A DNA stretch of 64,000 nucleotides, from contig CAWDDX010000007.1 of NCBI GenBank assembly GCA_963801195.1, forward strand, positions 1,550,001 through 1,614,000. Direction: 5' to 3'. The notes beneath the pieces are model-generated. The model saw only the letters and a program-made list of their open reading frames with translations. It had not been told where the DNA came from and did no database searches. Positions within the stretch are counted from its first letter, which is position 1. Each line of letters starts with the position of its first letter. A program made the translations under genes and the position numbers. This DNA is from SZUA-36 sp963801195. GTDB taxonomy: Bacteria > Pseudomonadota > Gammaproteobacteria > Xanthomonadales > SZUA-36. Positions 43,996 to 53,422 of this stretch are shown one piece after another.

Positions 43996-44098
43996 GGCTT
44001 GGCTTGGAAGTGATCCATAAGCGTAACCCACAATGATTGGTTAAGCATATGAGTTAAGTCATCCACCCGAGGGAACTGGGTCTGAACGAAGCATCGTC

Positions 44099-44127
44099 AT
44101 GACGGTGCTATGTTCAAGTTTCAAACT
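44099..44127 (+). repeat. Partial copy of REP-like repeat
   Basis: Matches the reverse complement of 22041-22069 at 24 of 29 positions. It shares the ATGACGGTGCTAT end with the palindrome at 20806-20922. It lies between the divergent S9 peptidase and DASS genes. Confidence 0.6.
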
Positions 44128-44230
44128 GGCCTCTTTTCACAGTTTGCCATTACCTGCAACCCCGCATACTGTTACAGTTACGCTATAGCTGAAGCTTTTC
44201 GCATGATTTGATAAAACAAGAAAGTAGCTT

Positions 44231-45775
44231 ATGCAAACAAACAACGAAAACTCAAAAGTCAGAATTTATGCGCTCGTCATCGCACCACTGATCAGCCTTT
44301 CACTTATCCTGTTTGTTGACCTGGACCCTGGAAATCCAGGCATCACCTACACCCTGGCCATCGCCATCCTGATGGCCATCTGGTGGATTACCGAAGCCAT
44401 CCCGCTTGCGGCAACGGCTTTACTGCCCGTGGCCCTGTTTCCGTTATTTGGTGTAGTGGACGGCAAAACCATCTCCACCATGTATTTCAACTACCTCATT
44501 TTTCTGTTCCTGGGCGGGTTTTTGATGGCCCTGGCGATGGAGCGCTGGGATCTGCACAGACGCATCGCGATCAAGGTCCTGATGTTCTTTGGCGTCAGCC
44601 CGGGAAGAATCCTGATGGGATTCATGGTCGCCACGTGCTTCCTTTCCATGTGGATGTCGAACACGGCGACCACCATGCTGATGATCCCCATCGCGCTTTC
44701 GATCATCTACAAGCTTGAAGAAATCGTCGGCAAGGCAAAACTGGGGTCCTATTCCGTCGGCCTGTTGCTGGGTATCGCCTATTCAGCTTCGATCGGTGGA
44801 ATAGCCACGCTCGTCGGAACACCACCCAACCTGTCCTTCGCACGTATCGCCAACATCATATTTCCAGACATGCCGGAAATATCGTTTGCCAACTGGCTTA
44901 TTTTTGCAATCTGGATCACCGTACTGATTTTCATTGTGGCCTGGGTTCTGCTGTTTCTGATGTATCGGCCGAAGCAGCCATGGCAGGGTGTGAACCGCGC
45001 CGAGTTCAGAAAAGAATACCAACTGCTCGGCAAGGCCAAAGCGGAGGAAAAAATTATTTTCATCCTGTTTAACATCATGGCTCTGCTGTGGGTTTTCAGA
45101 TCGGGTTTTCAGATCGGGTTTGTGAACATACCCGGATGGTCACAATTTTTTGATCACCCGGAATACATCAATGACGGTACGGTCGCCATTGCAGTTGCGT
45201 CCCTCCTGTTCATCATCCCTTCAAAATCAAACAAGGGCGAAAGGCTGATGAACTGGGAAACCGCCAACCGCCTGCCCTGGCATATCGTGTTGCTGTTCGG
45301 TGGTGGTTTCGCCCTCGCCAAGGGCTTCGTCGTCTCGGGTTTGTCATTGTGGTTCGGTGAGCAGTTATCCGGCCTGGCCGGGACCGACCCGATGATTCTT
45401 ACATCGGTCGTTGTTACCCTGATGTCGTTTTTGACCGAGTTGACATCCAATGTAGCCAGCACCGAGATGATCCTGCCGATCCTCGCCGGTATGGCCGTCA
45501 CCATCAAGGTCAACCCCCTGCTGCTGATGATACCGGCCACGCTGGCCGCCTCGCTGGCCTTCATGTTGCCGGTGGCCACGCCGCCCAATGCGATCATTTT
45601 CGGGACCGGCAGGTTGCAGATCATCGACATGGTCAAGACCGGCTTCCTGCTGAACCTGGCGGGCATTATCGTGGTAACGCTGGTCACCTATTTTTGGGGA
45701 ATACAGGTATTTGGTATCGATGTGGGTAGTTTTCCGGAGTGGGCAACGACGATGACCGGCGGCAAACAGGGCTGA
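44231..45775 (+). CDS. DASS-family sodium:dicarboxylate/sulfate symporter
   Basis: A 514-residue inner-membrane protein with about 11-13 segments. The two sodium/substrate-binding SNT motifs are visible as MSNTATTMLMIPIA and LTSNVASTEMILPIL, each followed by a TPPN loop (GGIATLVGTPPN and PVATPPNAIIF). This is the SLC13/DASS pattern; likely substrates are C4-dicarboxylates, citrate-type acids or sulfate. It stands alone, with the methyltransferase gene following after 28 bases. Confidence 0.92.
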   Translation: MQTNNENSKVRIYALVIAPLISLSLILFVDLDPGNPGITYTLAIAILMAIWWITEAIPLAATALLPVALFPLFGVVDGKTISTMYFNYLIFLFLGGFLMALAMERWDLHRRIAIKVLMFFGVSPGRILMGFMVATCFLSMWMSNTATTMLMIPIALSIIYKLEEIVGKAKLGSYSVGLLLGIAYSASIGGIATLVGTPPNLSFARIANIIFPDMPEISFANWLIFAIWITVLIFIVAWVLLFLMYRPKQPWQGVNRAEFRKEYQLLGKAKAEEKIIFILFNIMALLWVFRSGFQIGFVNIPGWSQFFDHPEYINDGTVAIAVASLLFIIPSKSNKGERLMNWETANRLPWHIVLLFGGGFALAKGFVVSGLSLWFGEQLSGLAGTDPMILTSVVVTLMSFLTELTSNVASTEMILPILAGMAVTIKVNPLLLMIPATLAASLAFMLPVATPPNAIIFGTGRLQIIDMVKTGFLLNLAGIIVVTLVTYFWGIQVFGIDVGSFPEWATTMTGGKQG

Positions 45776-45803
45776 CATCGGGGACGTCCTGAACAGATAC
45801 GGA

Positions 45804-46619
45804 ATGATTGATCCATCCGAAGCAGTATCCTGCTGCTGTTACTTTGAGAAACAGCACGAGCAGCACACACACCCCGCCATGCAGGCGCTGGAAAGAGAGG
45901 TCCTTGGCTGTGACTTTGGCGGTACGAGCTGGACCACGCAATCGCAGGCGGACAGGATACCCCGGACGCTTGGACTTGTTCCCGGCAGCCATCTGCTCGA
46001 GATAGGCGCGGGTACCGGCTGGCCGGGTATCTACCTGTCGAGCCGCAGCGGTTGTGACGTCACCCTGCTCGACGTGCCGGTGAAATCACTCCGGTATGCG
46101 CGGCAACGTGCGCTTGACGAGAACCTTGGAGGCCGGTGCCGGGCCGTCGCAGCCAGCGGCGCCGCGCTTCCTTTTAAAAGCGGCACCTTCCGGCGCATCT
46201 GTCATTCCGATGTCCTTTGCTGCCTGCCGGAGAAACTGGCCCTGCTCAAGGAATGCCGGCGGGTAGCGCGTGACGGTTGCAAAATGCTGTTCTACGTTAT
46301 CGCGCCGGCGCATGGCCTTTCTGCTGCGGACCTCGAGAAAGCCTGCAGCGTGGGACCGCCGTTTGTCGGTGTGAGGGACGAATACGATCGCATGTTGATG
46401 GCCTCGGACTGGCAACCGCTGCAAAAGACCGATCTGACCAGTGAGTACCTCGCCTCCCTGCGCAAACTGCACGAAGCGATGAAAACAAACGCCAAATCGC
46501 TCGAAGCGGTATTTGGCAGCACCGAATTCGAAGCGCAATTGCAGCATCGCTGCCGGCAGATTTCAGTCATCGAACATGGTCTGCTGAAGCGCGAAATGTA
46601 TCTCGTCGAGGTTTTTTAG
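45804..46619 (+). CDS. Class I SAM-dependent methyltransferase
   Basis: A 271-residue protein with motif I LLEIGAGTGWPGIYLSS, the acidic residue in VTLLDVPV, and HSDVLCCLPEKLALLKECRRVARDGCKMLFYVIAP as motifs IV-VI. Cysteines are frequent (CCCYFEKQ near the start). The TAG stop codon coincides with the edge of the MITE-like repeat, so the last codons may have been reshaped by its insertion. It may be co-transcribed with the upstream symporter. Substrate unknown. Confidence 0.82.
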   Translation: MIDPSEAVSCCCYFEKQHEQHTHPAMQALEREVLGCDFGGTSWTTQSQADRIPRTLGLVPGSHLLEIGAGTGWPGIYLSSRSGCDVTLLDVPVKSLRYARQRALDENLGGRCRAVAASGAALPFKSGTFRRICHSDVLCCLPEKLALLKECRRVARDGCKMLFYVIAPAHGLSAADLEKACSVGPPFVGVRDEYDRMLMASDWQPLQKTDLTSEYLASLRKLHEAMKTNAKSLEAVFGSTEFEAQLQHRCRQISVIEHGLLKREMYLVEVF

Positions 46620-46799
46620 CCCGAACATTTCACCAAGGCGGACGAACAAATGACAAATGTCCATTTATTTTATGGTGATACACGCATTTTTGGCCTTTTG
46701 CTAAAATTACAGTTTGTCCTATCCGGTTTTGCAACGCATCTGACTTCACATTCGCCAGCTACACTGCAAATTCCGGATCCTTGGTGAATTATCAGGTTA
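46616..46799 (+). mobile_element. MITE-like element, copy 1
   Basis: About 183 bases that match the reverse complement of 60571-60755 at about 95% by hand count. The ends are imperfect inverted repeats of about 22 bases that share the core TTCACCAAGG. The first bases, TTAG, form the stop codon of the methyltransferase gene. There is no coding capacity. No clear target duplication was identified. Confidence 0.85.
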
Positions 46800-46857
46800 A
46801 GGTGCCTTTGATGTGCGCTGCGTGATGCACCTGCGCTACGGAAATTTTATTGCCGGA

Positions 46858-47244
46858 TTACGGCCTGTCACAAGGCGCAGGTGAGCACACGGATACCGAA
46901 TCGGCACTGGATATGAGAAAAACCAACGCGGCCACGCCAAGCACACCCAGCAGTATCGTGGCGACATCCGTGTTGTTGTTCTTGGGCGACTCGACCTTGA
47001 GAGACGACATATTTTCATAGCGGTAAAAACCCTGGTGTCCTCCCAGGCCGTCCGCATTGATCGTCGTGACACGAAACTTTGCAGTTTGTCCGGCAAGGGT
47101 TTTTACCTCGATCAGGCTGCCATAATCCACGCCTGGCGGGGGGGATGTTTGCATGGCGCCCTCGACGCTCACCGTTTGCAGGCTCGAGCAGGCGGCAAGA
47201 TTGAATACCAGCAGGGCCAGCAGGTAGTGTTTTATGAAATTCAT
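46858..47244 (-). CDS. Small lipoprotein of unknown function
   Basis: A 128-residue protein. The N-terminus MNFIKHYLLALLVFNLAAC is a lipoprotein signal with the lipidated Cys at 19. The middle (SLIEVKTLAGQTAKFRVTTINADGLGGHQGFYRYENMSSLKVES) is beta-rich and may be a small domain controlling membrane response. A predicted membrane segment (about 97-114) follows, then a Cys-containing tail. The function is not recognised. Confidence 0.7.
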   Translation of the reverse strand: MNFIKHYLLALLVFNLAACSSLQTVSVEGAMQTSPPPGVDYGSLIEVKTLAGQTAKFRVTTINADGLGGHQGFYRYENMSSLKVESPKNNNTDVATILLGVLGVAALVFLISSADSVSVCSPAPCDRP

Positions 47245-47543
47245 TCAGATTGACATCCAATTCGTCCACGGCCTGTTAACAGACTCTACACACATTGACA
47301 CGTCTCTGGGCTATCATACATCGCAAAATATGCCAGGCAACCATAACGCTACGGAGACCTGCTCGATGCCGCGCATTTTGTTTACCCGCACCTGCTCGCC
47401 AGCCCGAATCATTTCATGGCGGATTCAAGCCTGCGAGCGACGCAAAATTCCGCTGGGATGTCAACTCCGATCAGCGCTACACGCAGGAACCGGCTTGGCA
47501 CTGAGTGGTGTATTATTAATAACCTACGCAAAAGTGAGATGAC
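47245..47543. other. Intergenic region, possible gene remnant
   Basis: These ~300 bases hold no gene with a credible start. Two short frames read like protein (RYGDLLDAAHFVYPHLL and KFRWDVNSDQRYTQEPAWH) but are in different frames, which could mean a decayed gene. The stretch before 47544 includes the promoter region of the first cNMP-binding gene. Confidence 0.35.
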
Positions 47544-47921
47544 ATGGAGTTTCTGAATAAATTTCGTAACTGGAAAGAAATCGAGGAACACGCGGCCGGC
47601 AGCGTCATTTATCCGGAAGGTAATCCGGCCGAGTTCCTTTACGTCATCGTGTCCGGCGAGGTCGAACTGAGCCTGGGTGGCGAATTGCTGGAAGTCGAAA
47701 AGCTGGGCGGCATCATAGGTGAAATGGCCTTGTTCGATTCAGCCGAAAGAAGCGCAACGGCAAAGGCGCTGACCGACGTTAAGCTGGCACGTCTGGATCG
47801 CGATCAGTTGACTGCAATGATGAAAGAAAATATCGAGTTTTCGCTTCAGATCATGGCGGTGCTGGCCAACCGGCTACGGGCAGTCAACAAGTATTTCAGC
47901 ATGCGATTGGGATCAGCTTGA
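47544..47921 (+). CDS. Single-domain cyclic-nucleotide-binding protein
   Basis: A 125-residue protein that is essentially one cNMP-binding beta-roll. The phosphate-binding cassette reads GEMALFDSAERSATAKA, retaining the Glu and Arg that contact cyclic nucleotides. There is no HTH, kinase or channel part, so it is not a CRP-type transcription factor. It may sense cAMP/cGMP and act by binding another protein. It is followed after 51 bases by a related gene. Confidence 0.85.
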   Translation: MEFLNKFRNWKEIEEHAAGSVIYPEGNPAEFLYVIVSGEVELSLGGELLEVEKLGGIIGEMALFDSAERSATAKALTDVKLARLDRDQLTAMMKENIEFSLQIMAVLANRLRAVNKYFSMRLGSA

Positions 47922-47972
47922 ATCACCGGTATAACTCCGGTTCTAAAGCTTGACTTACACAGGATTGGACGT

Positions 47973-48335
47973 ATGAATTTATTGGAAGTTTTCAAAGATT
48001 CAGAGGATGTTCTGGAATATTCTGCCGGAAAGGTAATTGCTGTCGAAGGCGAGAAAGGAGACCACATGTACGTGGTGATGAAGGGTGAAGTCGCCATTTC
48101 CATTCGCGACAGAACACTGGCCATCGCCCTGCCCGGTGAAATTGTGGGTGAAATGGCCCTGATAAATTCAAATGTCCGCAGTGCGACCATAACGGCAAGA
48201 ACCGATTGCCGGTTGGCCTTGATCGACCAGGCCAGCTTCAACGCACTGATGCGTCACGTGCCGGATTTTTCGCTTTACGTGATGAAAGTGCTCGCCGGTC
48301 GCCTTAAGCACGCCTACGACGTGATCGGTTTCTGA
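47973..48335 (+). CDS. Single-domain cyclic-nucleotide-binding protein, paralogue
   Basis: A 120-residue stand-alone cNMP-binding domain with cassette GEMALINSNVRSATITARTDCRLALI. It resembles the preceding gene product closely in layout (both start MEFLNKF/MNLLEVF and end with a helix ...LANRLRAV / LAGRLKHA), so the pair is a tandem duplication. Conserved Glu and Arg suggest that ligand binding is kept. The two may form a heterodimer. Confidence 0.85.
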   Translation: MNLLEVFKDSEDVLEYSAGKVIAVEGEKGDHMYVVMKGEVAISIRDRTLAIALPGEIVGEMALINSNVRSATITARTDCRLALIDQASFNALMRHVPDFSLYVMKVLAGRLKHAYDVIGF

Positions 48336-48428
48336 AAAACCAACCGTTGGCTCAACCATTGTCAAGGGACAAACCGCCGTGTCAATCACGGCGTAATTAT
48401 GACCAAACATAAAAGGAACACCGGAATC

Positions 48429-49166
48429 ATGAAATCCATATTCAAAACCAGGCTCGTGATATTGCTAATCACCACTCTTTTCGCCTCAGCCCTGAGTGCA
48501 GCCGCAGCGGCCGATGACAGCAATTCACCCCCGCGTATCCTCGTAAGCGGAGAAGGCAGTGCAGAGTTGGCGCCGGATATGGCGGTGCTGACACTGACCG
48601 TCACACGGCAGGCCGAAACTGCCCGCGCCGCGTTGGACGAAAATTCGACGGCCATGAGCGATGTGCAAACAGCGATGAAAGCTGCAGGTATCGAGGCGCG
48701 CGATCTGCAGACCTCGGGTTTTAGCATTCAACCCAATTACTTTTACCCGTCCCAGAAGACCAGCGGTGAGCGTGAACCACCACGGATCACCGGTTACACG
48801 GTGCGCAACAGTCTGACCGTGCGGGTGAGGGATATCAGCGCAGTCGGCAAAATCCTCGACAAATCGGTCAGCCTGGGTGTCAATGAAGGCGGTAACATCA
48901 CCTTTACCAACGCGGACCCCTCCGCGGCGATCACGCAGGCGCGCACCAGGGCGGTGAAGAATGCGATCGTCAAAGCCGATACGCTCGCGGAAGCGGCCGG
49001 GGTCAGCAAAGGCAGGGTGCTGGAAATTTCCGAACAGTCCTACAACCCCAGGCCCATGCCCATGGGCGAAATGGCCATGAGCCGTGCAGCCGATTCGGTG
49101 CCCGTCGCCGCTGGTGAAAACACTTACAAGGTCACGGTTAACGTCTCATTTGCGATTGATCAATAG
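48429..49166 (+). CDS. SIMPL-domain (DUF541) periplasmic protein
   Basis: About 245 residues from the ATG at 48429. A signal peptide (LVILLITTLFASALSAAAA) is followed by a SIMPL domain: ILVSGEGSAELAPDMAVLTLTV, NITGYTVRNSLTVRVRD and ARTRAVKNAIVKADTLAEAAGVSKGRVLEISEQ. Members such as YggE are oxidative-stress-related periplasmic or outer-membrane proteins with unclear biochemistry. A further in-frame ATG at 48399 lacks a ribosome-binding site. Confidence 0.9.
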   Translation: MKSIFKTRLVILLITTLFASALSAAAAADDSNSPPRILVSGEGSAELAPDMAVLTLTVTRQAETARAALDENSTAMSDVQTAMKAAGIEARDLQTSGFSIQPNYFYPSQKTSGEREPPRITGYTVRNSLTVRVRDISAVGKILDKSVSLGVNEGGNITFTNADPSAAITQARTRAVKNAIVKADTLAEAAGVSKGRVLEISEQSYNPRPMPMGEMAMSRAADSVPVAAGENTYKVTVNVSFAIDQ

Positions 49167-49197
49167 ACCGGCAGGCAGTCGTCCTTAACTCTGAAGC

Positions 49198-50721
49198 CTA
49201 TTTAATTCCCGCATCTTCACGCGCCTGTTCACGTTCGAGGTGTTTTTGCATCGAGAGACTGTAAGCAAAGTAATATTTGAGGATATTGGCGACATATTGG
49301 ACTGTTTCCGACCCGATATCTGCCGCTGCCATGACTTCAACGTTGCCGAACCAAACGTTCGGGTCGTATCCCTGTTCCACGGCGCTGTCGCGCAGTTTTC
49401 TCACCCTCGCCGGACCTGCGTTATAAGCCGCGAAGGCGAACATGGTCTGATTGAAAACATCCATCTCCGGGTCTGAGAAATAACGCTTGCGAATAAAGTC
49501 CAGATATTTGACGCCGGCGTGGATATTGGGCTCGGCGGTGCTGATGTCGGGAATACCGACGTTTGAATCCGCGGCAGTACTCGGCAACAACTGCATGATA
49601 CCAATGGCGCCGGCCTGGCTCCTGGCTGCTTGATCCAGACGTGACTCCTGGAAACCCTGTGCGGCAGCCATCAGGTAATCGATTCCGTACTCCTCGCCGT
49701 ACTTCAAAAATATGTCCGCCACGTCCTGGAAGCGCCGGTAGTCATCAGCGGCCAGCGCATTCTTTGCCCAGTCAAAGTCCTTGAGGTAGCGGTTGATCAG
49801 GATATTGCCTTTGAGCGTACCCTGTTTATGCGTCTTGAGGAACTCATTGAGGACGCCTGCCAACTGCGGACTGTTCTTGCGCATGGCAAATCCAATTTGT
49901 CCCCCAGAGCGGAACACGAGTTCATCATGAACGGTCAGGTTAGCGAATACGTCGGCCCATATTTTTGCCTTGTAATCATCGACGACGGCCCATTCGAGCA
50001 TACCCGTGTTGACCATTTCCAGCAGGTCTTCATCTTCCAACTGTGCGGGGGCGTCCCTGATTTCGATTTTGGCCAGACCTTTTTGTCCGAAGCTCACGTT
50101 CAATGCGTCAAGACTTGACCGGTAACTGCTCGATGCCCTTACAAAGATTTCCTGTCCTGCGAGATCATCGATCGTTGCGATTTTGGGAGAGGAAGGCCCG
50201 GTCACCAGAACCTCTGAAATTTCCTGGGATACAGGATTGGAAAAGTCGATGACATCGGCACGCTCAGGTGTAATGGTCAGACCGGCTGCCGCGATATCAC
50301 CACGACCGCTGATGAGACCCGGGATCAACTGATCCCGGGCAACCGGGATGACTACCACGTGAATCCGCAGATGTTTCGTCCCCTTCTTTTCATTGATATA
50401 ATCCTCAAACATTTTGAACCATTCGTAGGTCATGCCCTTTTCCTGGGGCCCATCCATGTAATACCGGCCCAGGCCATAAACGGTCAATACGCGAATCGTG
50501 CGCTTTTCAGCCATGACATCGAGGTCACCCGTCCATGGTTGTCTGATCTTTAAGCCCGTCCGGGCGGCAAGATCGGTCAGTGATTTCTCCAGGCTTTGCG
50601 CTCCGGAAAGGGACGGCTCGGCCCCGGATTCCTGTTCCGGCGATAAGGGCTGCGCTTTTGAAGATTCGTCACAGGCGATAAGAAGCAGTAAAAAAGCGGT
50701 CAAAACAATTTTTTTTATCAT
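49198..50721 (-). CDS. MltF-like membrane-bound lytic transglycosylase
   Basis: A 507-residue lipoprotein (lipobox ending LLLLIAC, Cys 17). Residues about 70-310 form a type-3 solute-binding-like domain (IRVLTVYGLGRYYMDGP; DIAAAGLTITPERADVIDFSNP). The C-terminal lysozyme-like SLT domain has catalytic E359 in QGFQESRLDQAARSQAGAIGIMQLLPSTA. MltF cleaves peptidoglycan glycan strands to anhydromuropeptides. Domain order and length fit MltF. It stands next to an S9 protease on the same strand. Confidence 0.9.
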   Translation of the reverse strand: MIKKIVLTAFLLLLIACDESSKAQPLSPEQESGAEPSLSGAQSLEKSLTDLAARTGLKIRQPWTGDLDVMAEKRTIRVLTVYGLGRYYMDGPQEKGMTYEWFKMFEDYINEKKGTKHLRIHVVVIPVARDQLIPGLISGRGDIAAAGLTITPERADVIDFSNPVSQEISEVLVTGPSSPKIATIDDLAGQEIFVRASSSYRSSLDALNVSFGQKGLAKIEIRDAPAQLEDEDLLEMVNTGMLEWAVVDDYKAKIWADVFANLTVHDELVFRSGGQIGFAMRKNSPQLAGVLNEFLKTHKQGTLKGNILINRYLKDFDWAKNALAADDYRRFQDVADIFLKYGEEYGIDYLMAAAQGFQESRLDQAARSQAGAIGIMQLLPSTAADSNVGIPDISTAEPNIHAGVKYLDFIRKRYFSDPEMDVFNQTMFAFAAYNAGPARVRKLRDSAVEQGYDPNVWFGNVEVMAAADIGSETVQYVANILKYYFAYSLSMQKHLEREQAREDAGIK

Positions 50722-50798
50722 GAAAGCACGTCATCCAGTTTCGAGACTGATCGGAGTCAGTTCAATTGACACAAACCCGCGATCTGCAAATATATTCT

Positions 50799-52979
50799 TT
50801 AATGTTCCAAACCGGCAAGGCCGGCCATGAAAGCATATTCCCTTGCCGTTTCCTCGTAGCGGCGGTAACGGCCCGAAGCACCGCCGTGCCCGGCGTCCAT
50901 GTTGATGTGCATGATCAGCGTATTGCTGTCGGTGCGGTGGTCGCGCAGCCTTGCAACCCACTTGGCCGGTTCAAAATATTGTACCTGTGAATCGTACAGG
51001 CCGGTATTCACCATCATATTCGGGTAATCCTGCGCTTTGACCTGGTCATAGGGCGAATAGGACAACATGTATTCATAGGCGTCCTTTTCTTTTGGGTTGC
51101 CCCATTCATCGAACTCGCCGGTGGTCAGGGGTATGGATTCGTCCAGCATGGTGGTAACCACGTCCACGAACGGTACGCTGGCGATAACACCGAGGTATAA
51201 CTGCGGCGCCATGTTGACGACCGCCCCCATCAGCAGACCACCGGCGCTGCCGCCCATGGCAAACGTTCTTGCCGGATCGATGACCGGCTTGAGTTGCAGG
51301 GCCTTCGTCACGTCGATAAAGTCTGTGAATGTATTCCGCTTGTTCATCCGGCGGCCGTCCTCATACCAGGCGCGACCCATTTCCTGTCCACCGCGCACAT
51401 GTGCAATCACGAATACGAAGCCGCGATCAAGCAGGCTGAAAATGGAACCCCGGAACCATGGGTCGCTTGAAATACCGTAGGAACCATATCCATAAATCAG
51501 TGCGGGCGCCGTGCCATCGAGCTTCGTATCTTTATGGTATGCGAGTGATACAGGTACGCTGGTACCATCACGTGCGCTTATCATCATACGCCCGCTGCGG
51601 TAATTGTCGCTCGAGAATCCACCCAGCACCCGGTCCGCTTTCAACAGCCTGCTTTCGCCTGTTACCAGGTTGATTTCCCAGGTTTGGTCAGGTGTCACCA
51701 TGCTGGAGAAACCATAGCGGACGGTGTCGGTATCGGTGTTGACATTTTGATCCGGCCACATGACAGACGCCGCCTCAACGCCATCGAGATAACGGTCTAC
51801 ACTGCCGTCGAGCGCCATGACCCGGACCTGGCGCAGACCGTCCTTGCGTTCCCCGACCACCAGCCAACGGTCAAACGCCTGTATCTCCCGCACCATGGCG
51901 TTATCACGGTTCGGTATCACCTCTTTCCAGCTGGATTTATCCCCGCTGTGTTCCAGGTCTGTCATCATCACGCGAAAGTTTTTTGCCTGCCAGTTGCTGC
52001 GTATGAAGAACCTGCCGTTGGCATGATCGATTTCATATTCATGACCGGTTTCGCGAGGTAAAAATAGCTTGAAACTTTCCAACGGTTCGTTGGCAGCCAG
52101 CCATTTGACTTCCGTGGTGTCCGTACTCTGGTGCACCAGGAATATATATTCGCCCGAACGGCTTCGCTGTACCCCGTTGTAAAACGTATTATCCGGTTCC
52201 TCGTAGACTAGCGCGTCCTCAGAAACCCCGGCACCCAGCTTGTGCCGCATCAACTGGTAGCCGAGCAGCGTTTCCGGATCCTTGTTCAGATAAAAAAGAT
52301 ATTGACCATCCGCCGAAAAGGCGAGTGAATCGTCGGCGTTGCCGATGACCTCCGGCAGAAACTCCCCGCTTTTGGTGTCGAGGACACGAATTTCATTGAC
52401 CCGTCTGCCGGTGAAATCCTCGGCAATCGCCACGTAGCGGTTATCATCGCTGACCTCCAGGCTCCAGAGCCGGTAGAAATCGCGTCCGCTTGCCCGCCCG
52501 TTACCGTCCACCAGTATTTCCTCTTCGGCATCCATGCTGCCATGTCGCCGGGCGTGGATGGCGTACTCGTGTCCCGCTTCGTAGCGGGAGTAATACCAGT
52601 AGCCATGCTTCAGGTAAGGCACACTCGATTCGTCAGGGTCCAGACGGGCGGTCATTTCTGCAAAAATTTTCGCCTGCATCCCGGCAAGCGGTTCCATGAC
52701 CTGGTCGAAATAGGCGTTCTCTGCCTCCAGGTAAGCGAGCACATCCGGGTCCTTGCGGGTATCGTCCCGTAACCAGTAATACTCATCAACCCGGGTATCG
52801 CCATGTTGGGTTATTTCATGCAAGCGTTTTTCGGGCATAGGCTGATTCACAGTGGTTGATGGAGGTTTGAATGAAACCGGACCGGCCCGGACAGGTGACA
52901 CTTGGCCAACGGGTTCTGAAGCAGGCTCGCAGGAGAGCACGAGCATAAAGCTGAATAACATTAAAATCCGGGTTCTCAT
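50799..52979 (-). CDS. S9A prolyl oligopeptidase/oligopeptidase B-like lipoprotein
   Basis: About 726 residues from the ATG at 52979, with a lipoprotein signal (LVLSC, Cys 17). The N-terminal propeller begins HGDTRVDEYYWLRDDTRKDPDVLAYLEAEN, characteristic of oligopeptidase B. The C-terminal hydrolase has S578 in GGSAGGLL, an Asp in NTGLYDSQVQY and the His in DAGHGGASGR. It is likely to cut after basic residues. It is fully intact and faces the periplasm. The repeat-rich gap follows upstream of it. Confidence 0.9.
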   Translation of the reverse strand: MRTRILMLFSFMLVLSCEPASEPVGQVSPVRAGPVSFKPPSTTVNQPMPEKRLHEITQHGDTRVDEYYWLRDDTRKDPDVLAYLEAENAYFDQVMEPLAGMQAKIFAEMTARLDPDESSVPYLKHGYWYYSRYEAGHEYAIHARRHGSMDAEEEILVDGNGRASGRDFYRLWSLEVSDDNRYVAIAEDFTGRRVNEIRVLDTKSGEFLPEVIGNADDSLAFSADGQYLFYLNKDPETLLGYQLMRHKLGAGVSEDALVYEEPDNTFYNGVQRSRSGEYIFLVHQSTDTTEVKWLAANEPLESFKLFLPRETGHEYEIDHANGRFFIRSNWQAKNFRVMMTDLEHSGDKSSWKEVIPNRDNAMVREIQAFDRWLVVGERKDGLRQVRVMALDGSVDRYLDGVEAASVMWPDQNVNTDTDTVRYGFSSMVTPDQTWEINLVTGESRLLKADRVLGGFSSDNYRSGRMMISARDGTSVPVSLAYHKDTKLDGTAPALIYGYGSYGISSDPWFRGSIFSLLDRGFVFVIAHVRGGQEMGRAWYEDGRRMNKRNTFTDFIDVTKALQLKPVIDPARTFAMGGSAGGLLMGAVVNMAPQLYLGVIASVPFVDVVTTMLDESIPLTTGEFDEWGNPKEKDAYEYMLSYSPYDQVKAQDYPNMMVNTGLYDSQVQYFEPAKWVARLRDHRTDSNTLIMHINMDAGHGGASGRYRRYEETAREYAFMAGLAGLEH

Positions 52980-53148
52980 GTACCGTCCCTTGGATTGAAT
53001 AAATGACCGGCCAGTCACGAAAGCACGACATCTTAAGGGCTCTGCAGCTTTCTGGCAAATAAACCCGTGCCGTGGGCCACCTGTTGCCGTTTACGTGGAA
53101 ATATTGAACGTGGATCCACCGCTGTCCCACATAAAATTAGTGGAAGGA

Positions 53149-53252
53149 GCCGGGGCGGGTAACCACTACCAGGACACGCCGTAAATCCATCCTGGAGTCT
53201 CGGGCTCGACATCCTGTCTCGCACGGTCCTGGTAGTGGATACCCGCCCCGGC
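53149..53252. repeat. Palindromic repeat element, type 1 stem
   Basis: Arms 53149-53175 and 53226-53252 are inverted repeats of 27 bases with one mismatch (starting GCCGGGGCGGGTA). The 50-base core 53176-53225 is about 81% identical to the reverse complement of the core of the next element. It lies in the ~570-base gap between the S9A gene and a serine hydrolase gene. Confidence 0.85.
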
Positions 53253-53308
53253 TCTGACACAGGGTTGCCATCGACTGTTGAAACCACCGCGCTGTCAGCA
53301 CGCACATA

Positions 53309-53422
53309 GCCGAGGGGGTGCAGTGTCTTGTTTCTGGACCGTGCGGGACATGGAAGTCGAGCCCGGGGCCCCAGGGATGGGTTCACGCCGTGTCCTGAAA
53401 CAAGACACTGCGCCGCCTCGGC
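53309..53422. repeat. Palindromic repeat element, type 2 stem
   Basis: Arms 53309-53339 and 53392-53422 are inverted repeats with 28 of 31 matching (containing CAGTGTCTTGTTTC). The core 53340-53391 is the inverted counterpart of the core at 53176-53225. The arms bear no similarity to those of the neighbouring element except for the GGAC next to the core. The remaining flanks of the gap, 53019-53148 and 53423-53586, show no gene. Confidence 0.85.

Noticed and set aside
47245..47543. Possible decayed gene with protein-like fragments in two frames
   Set aside because: The fragments are too short to assign to any family and could be chance.
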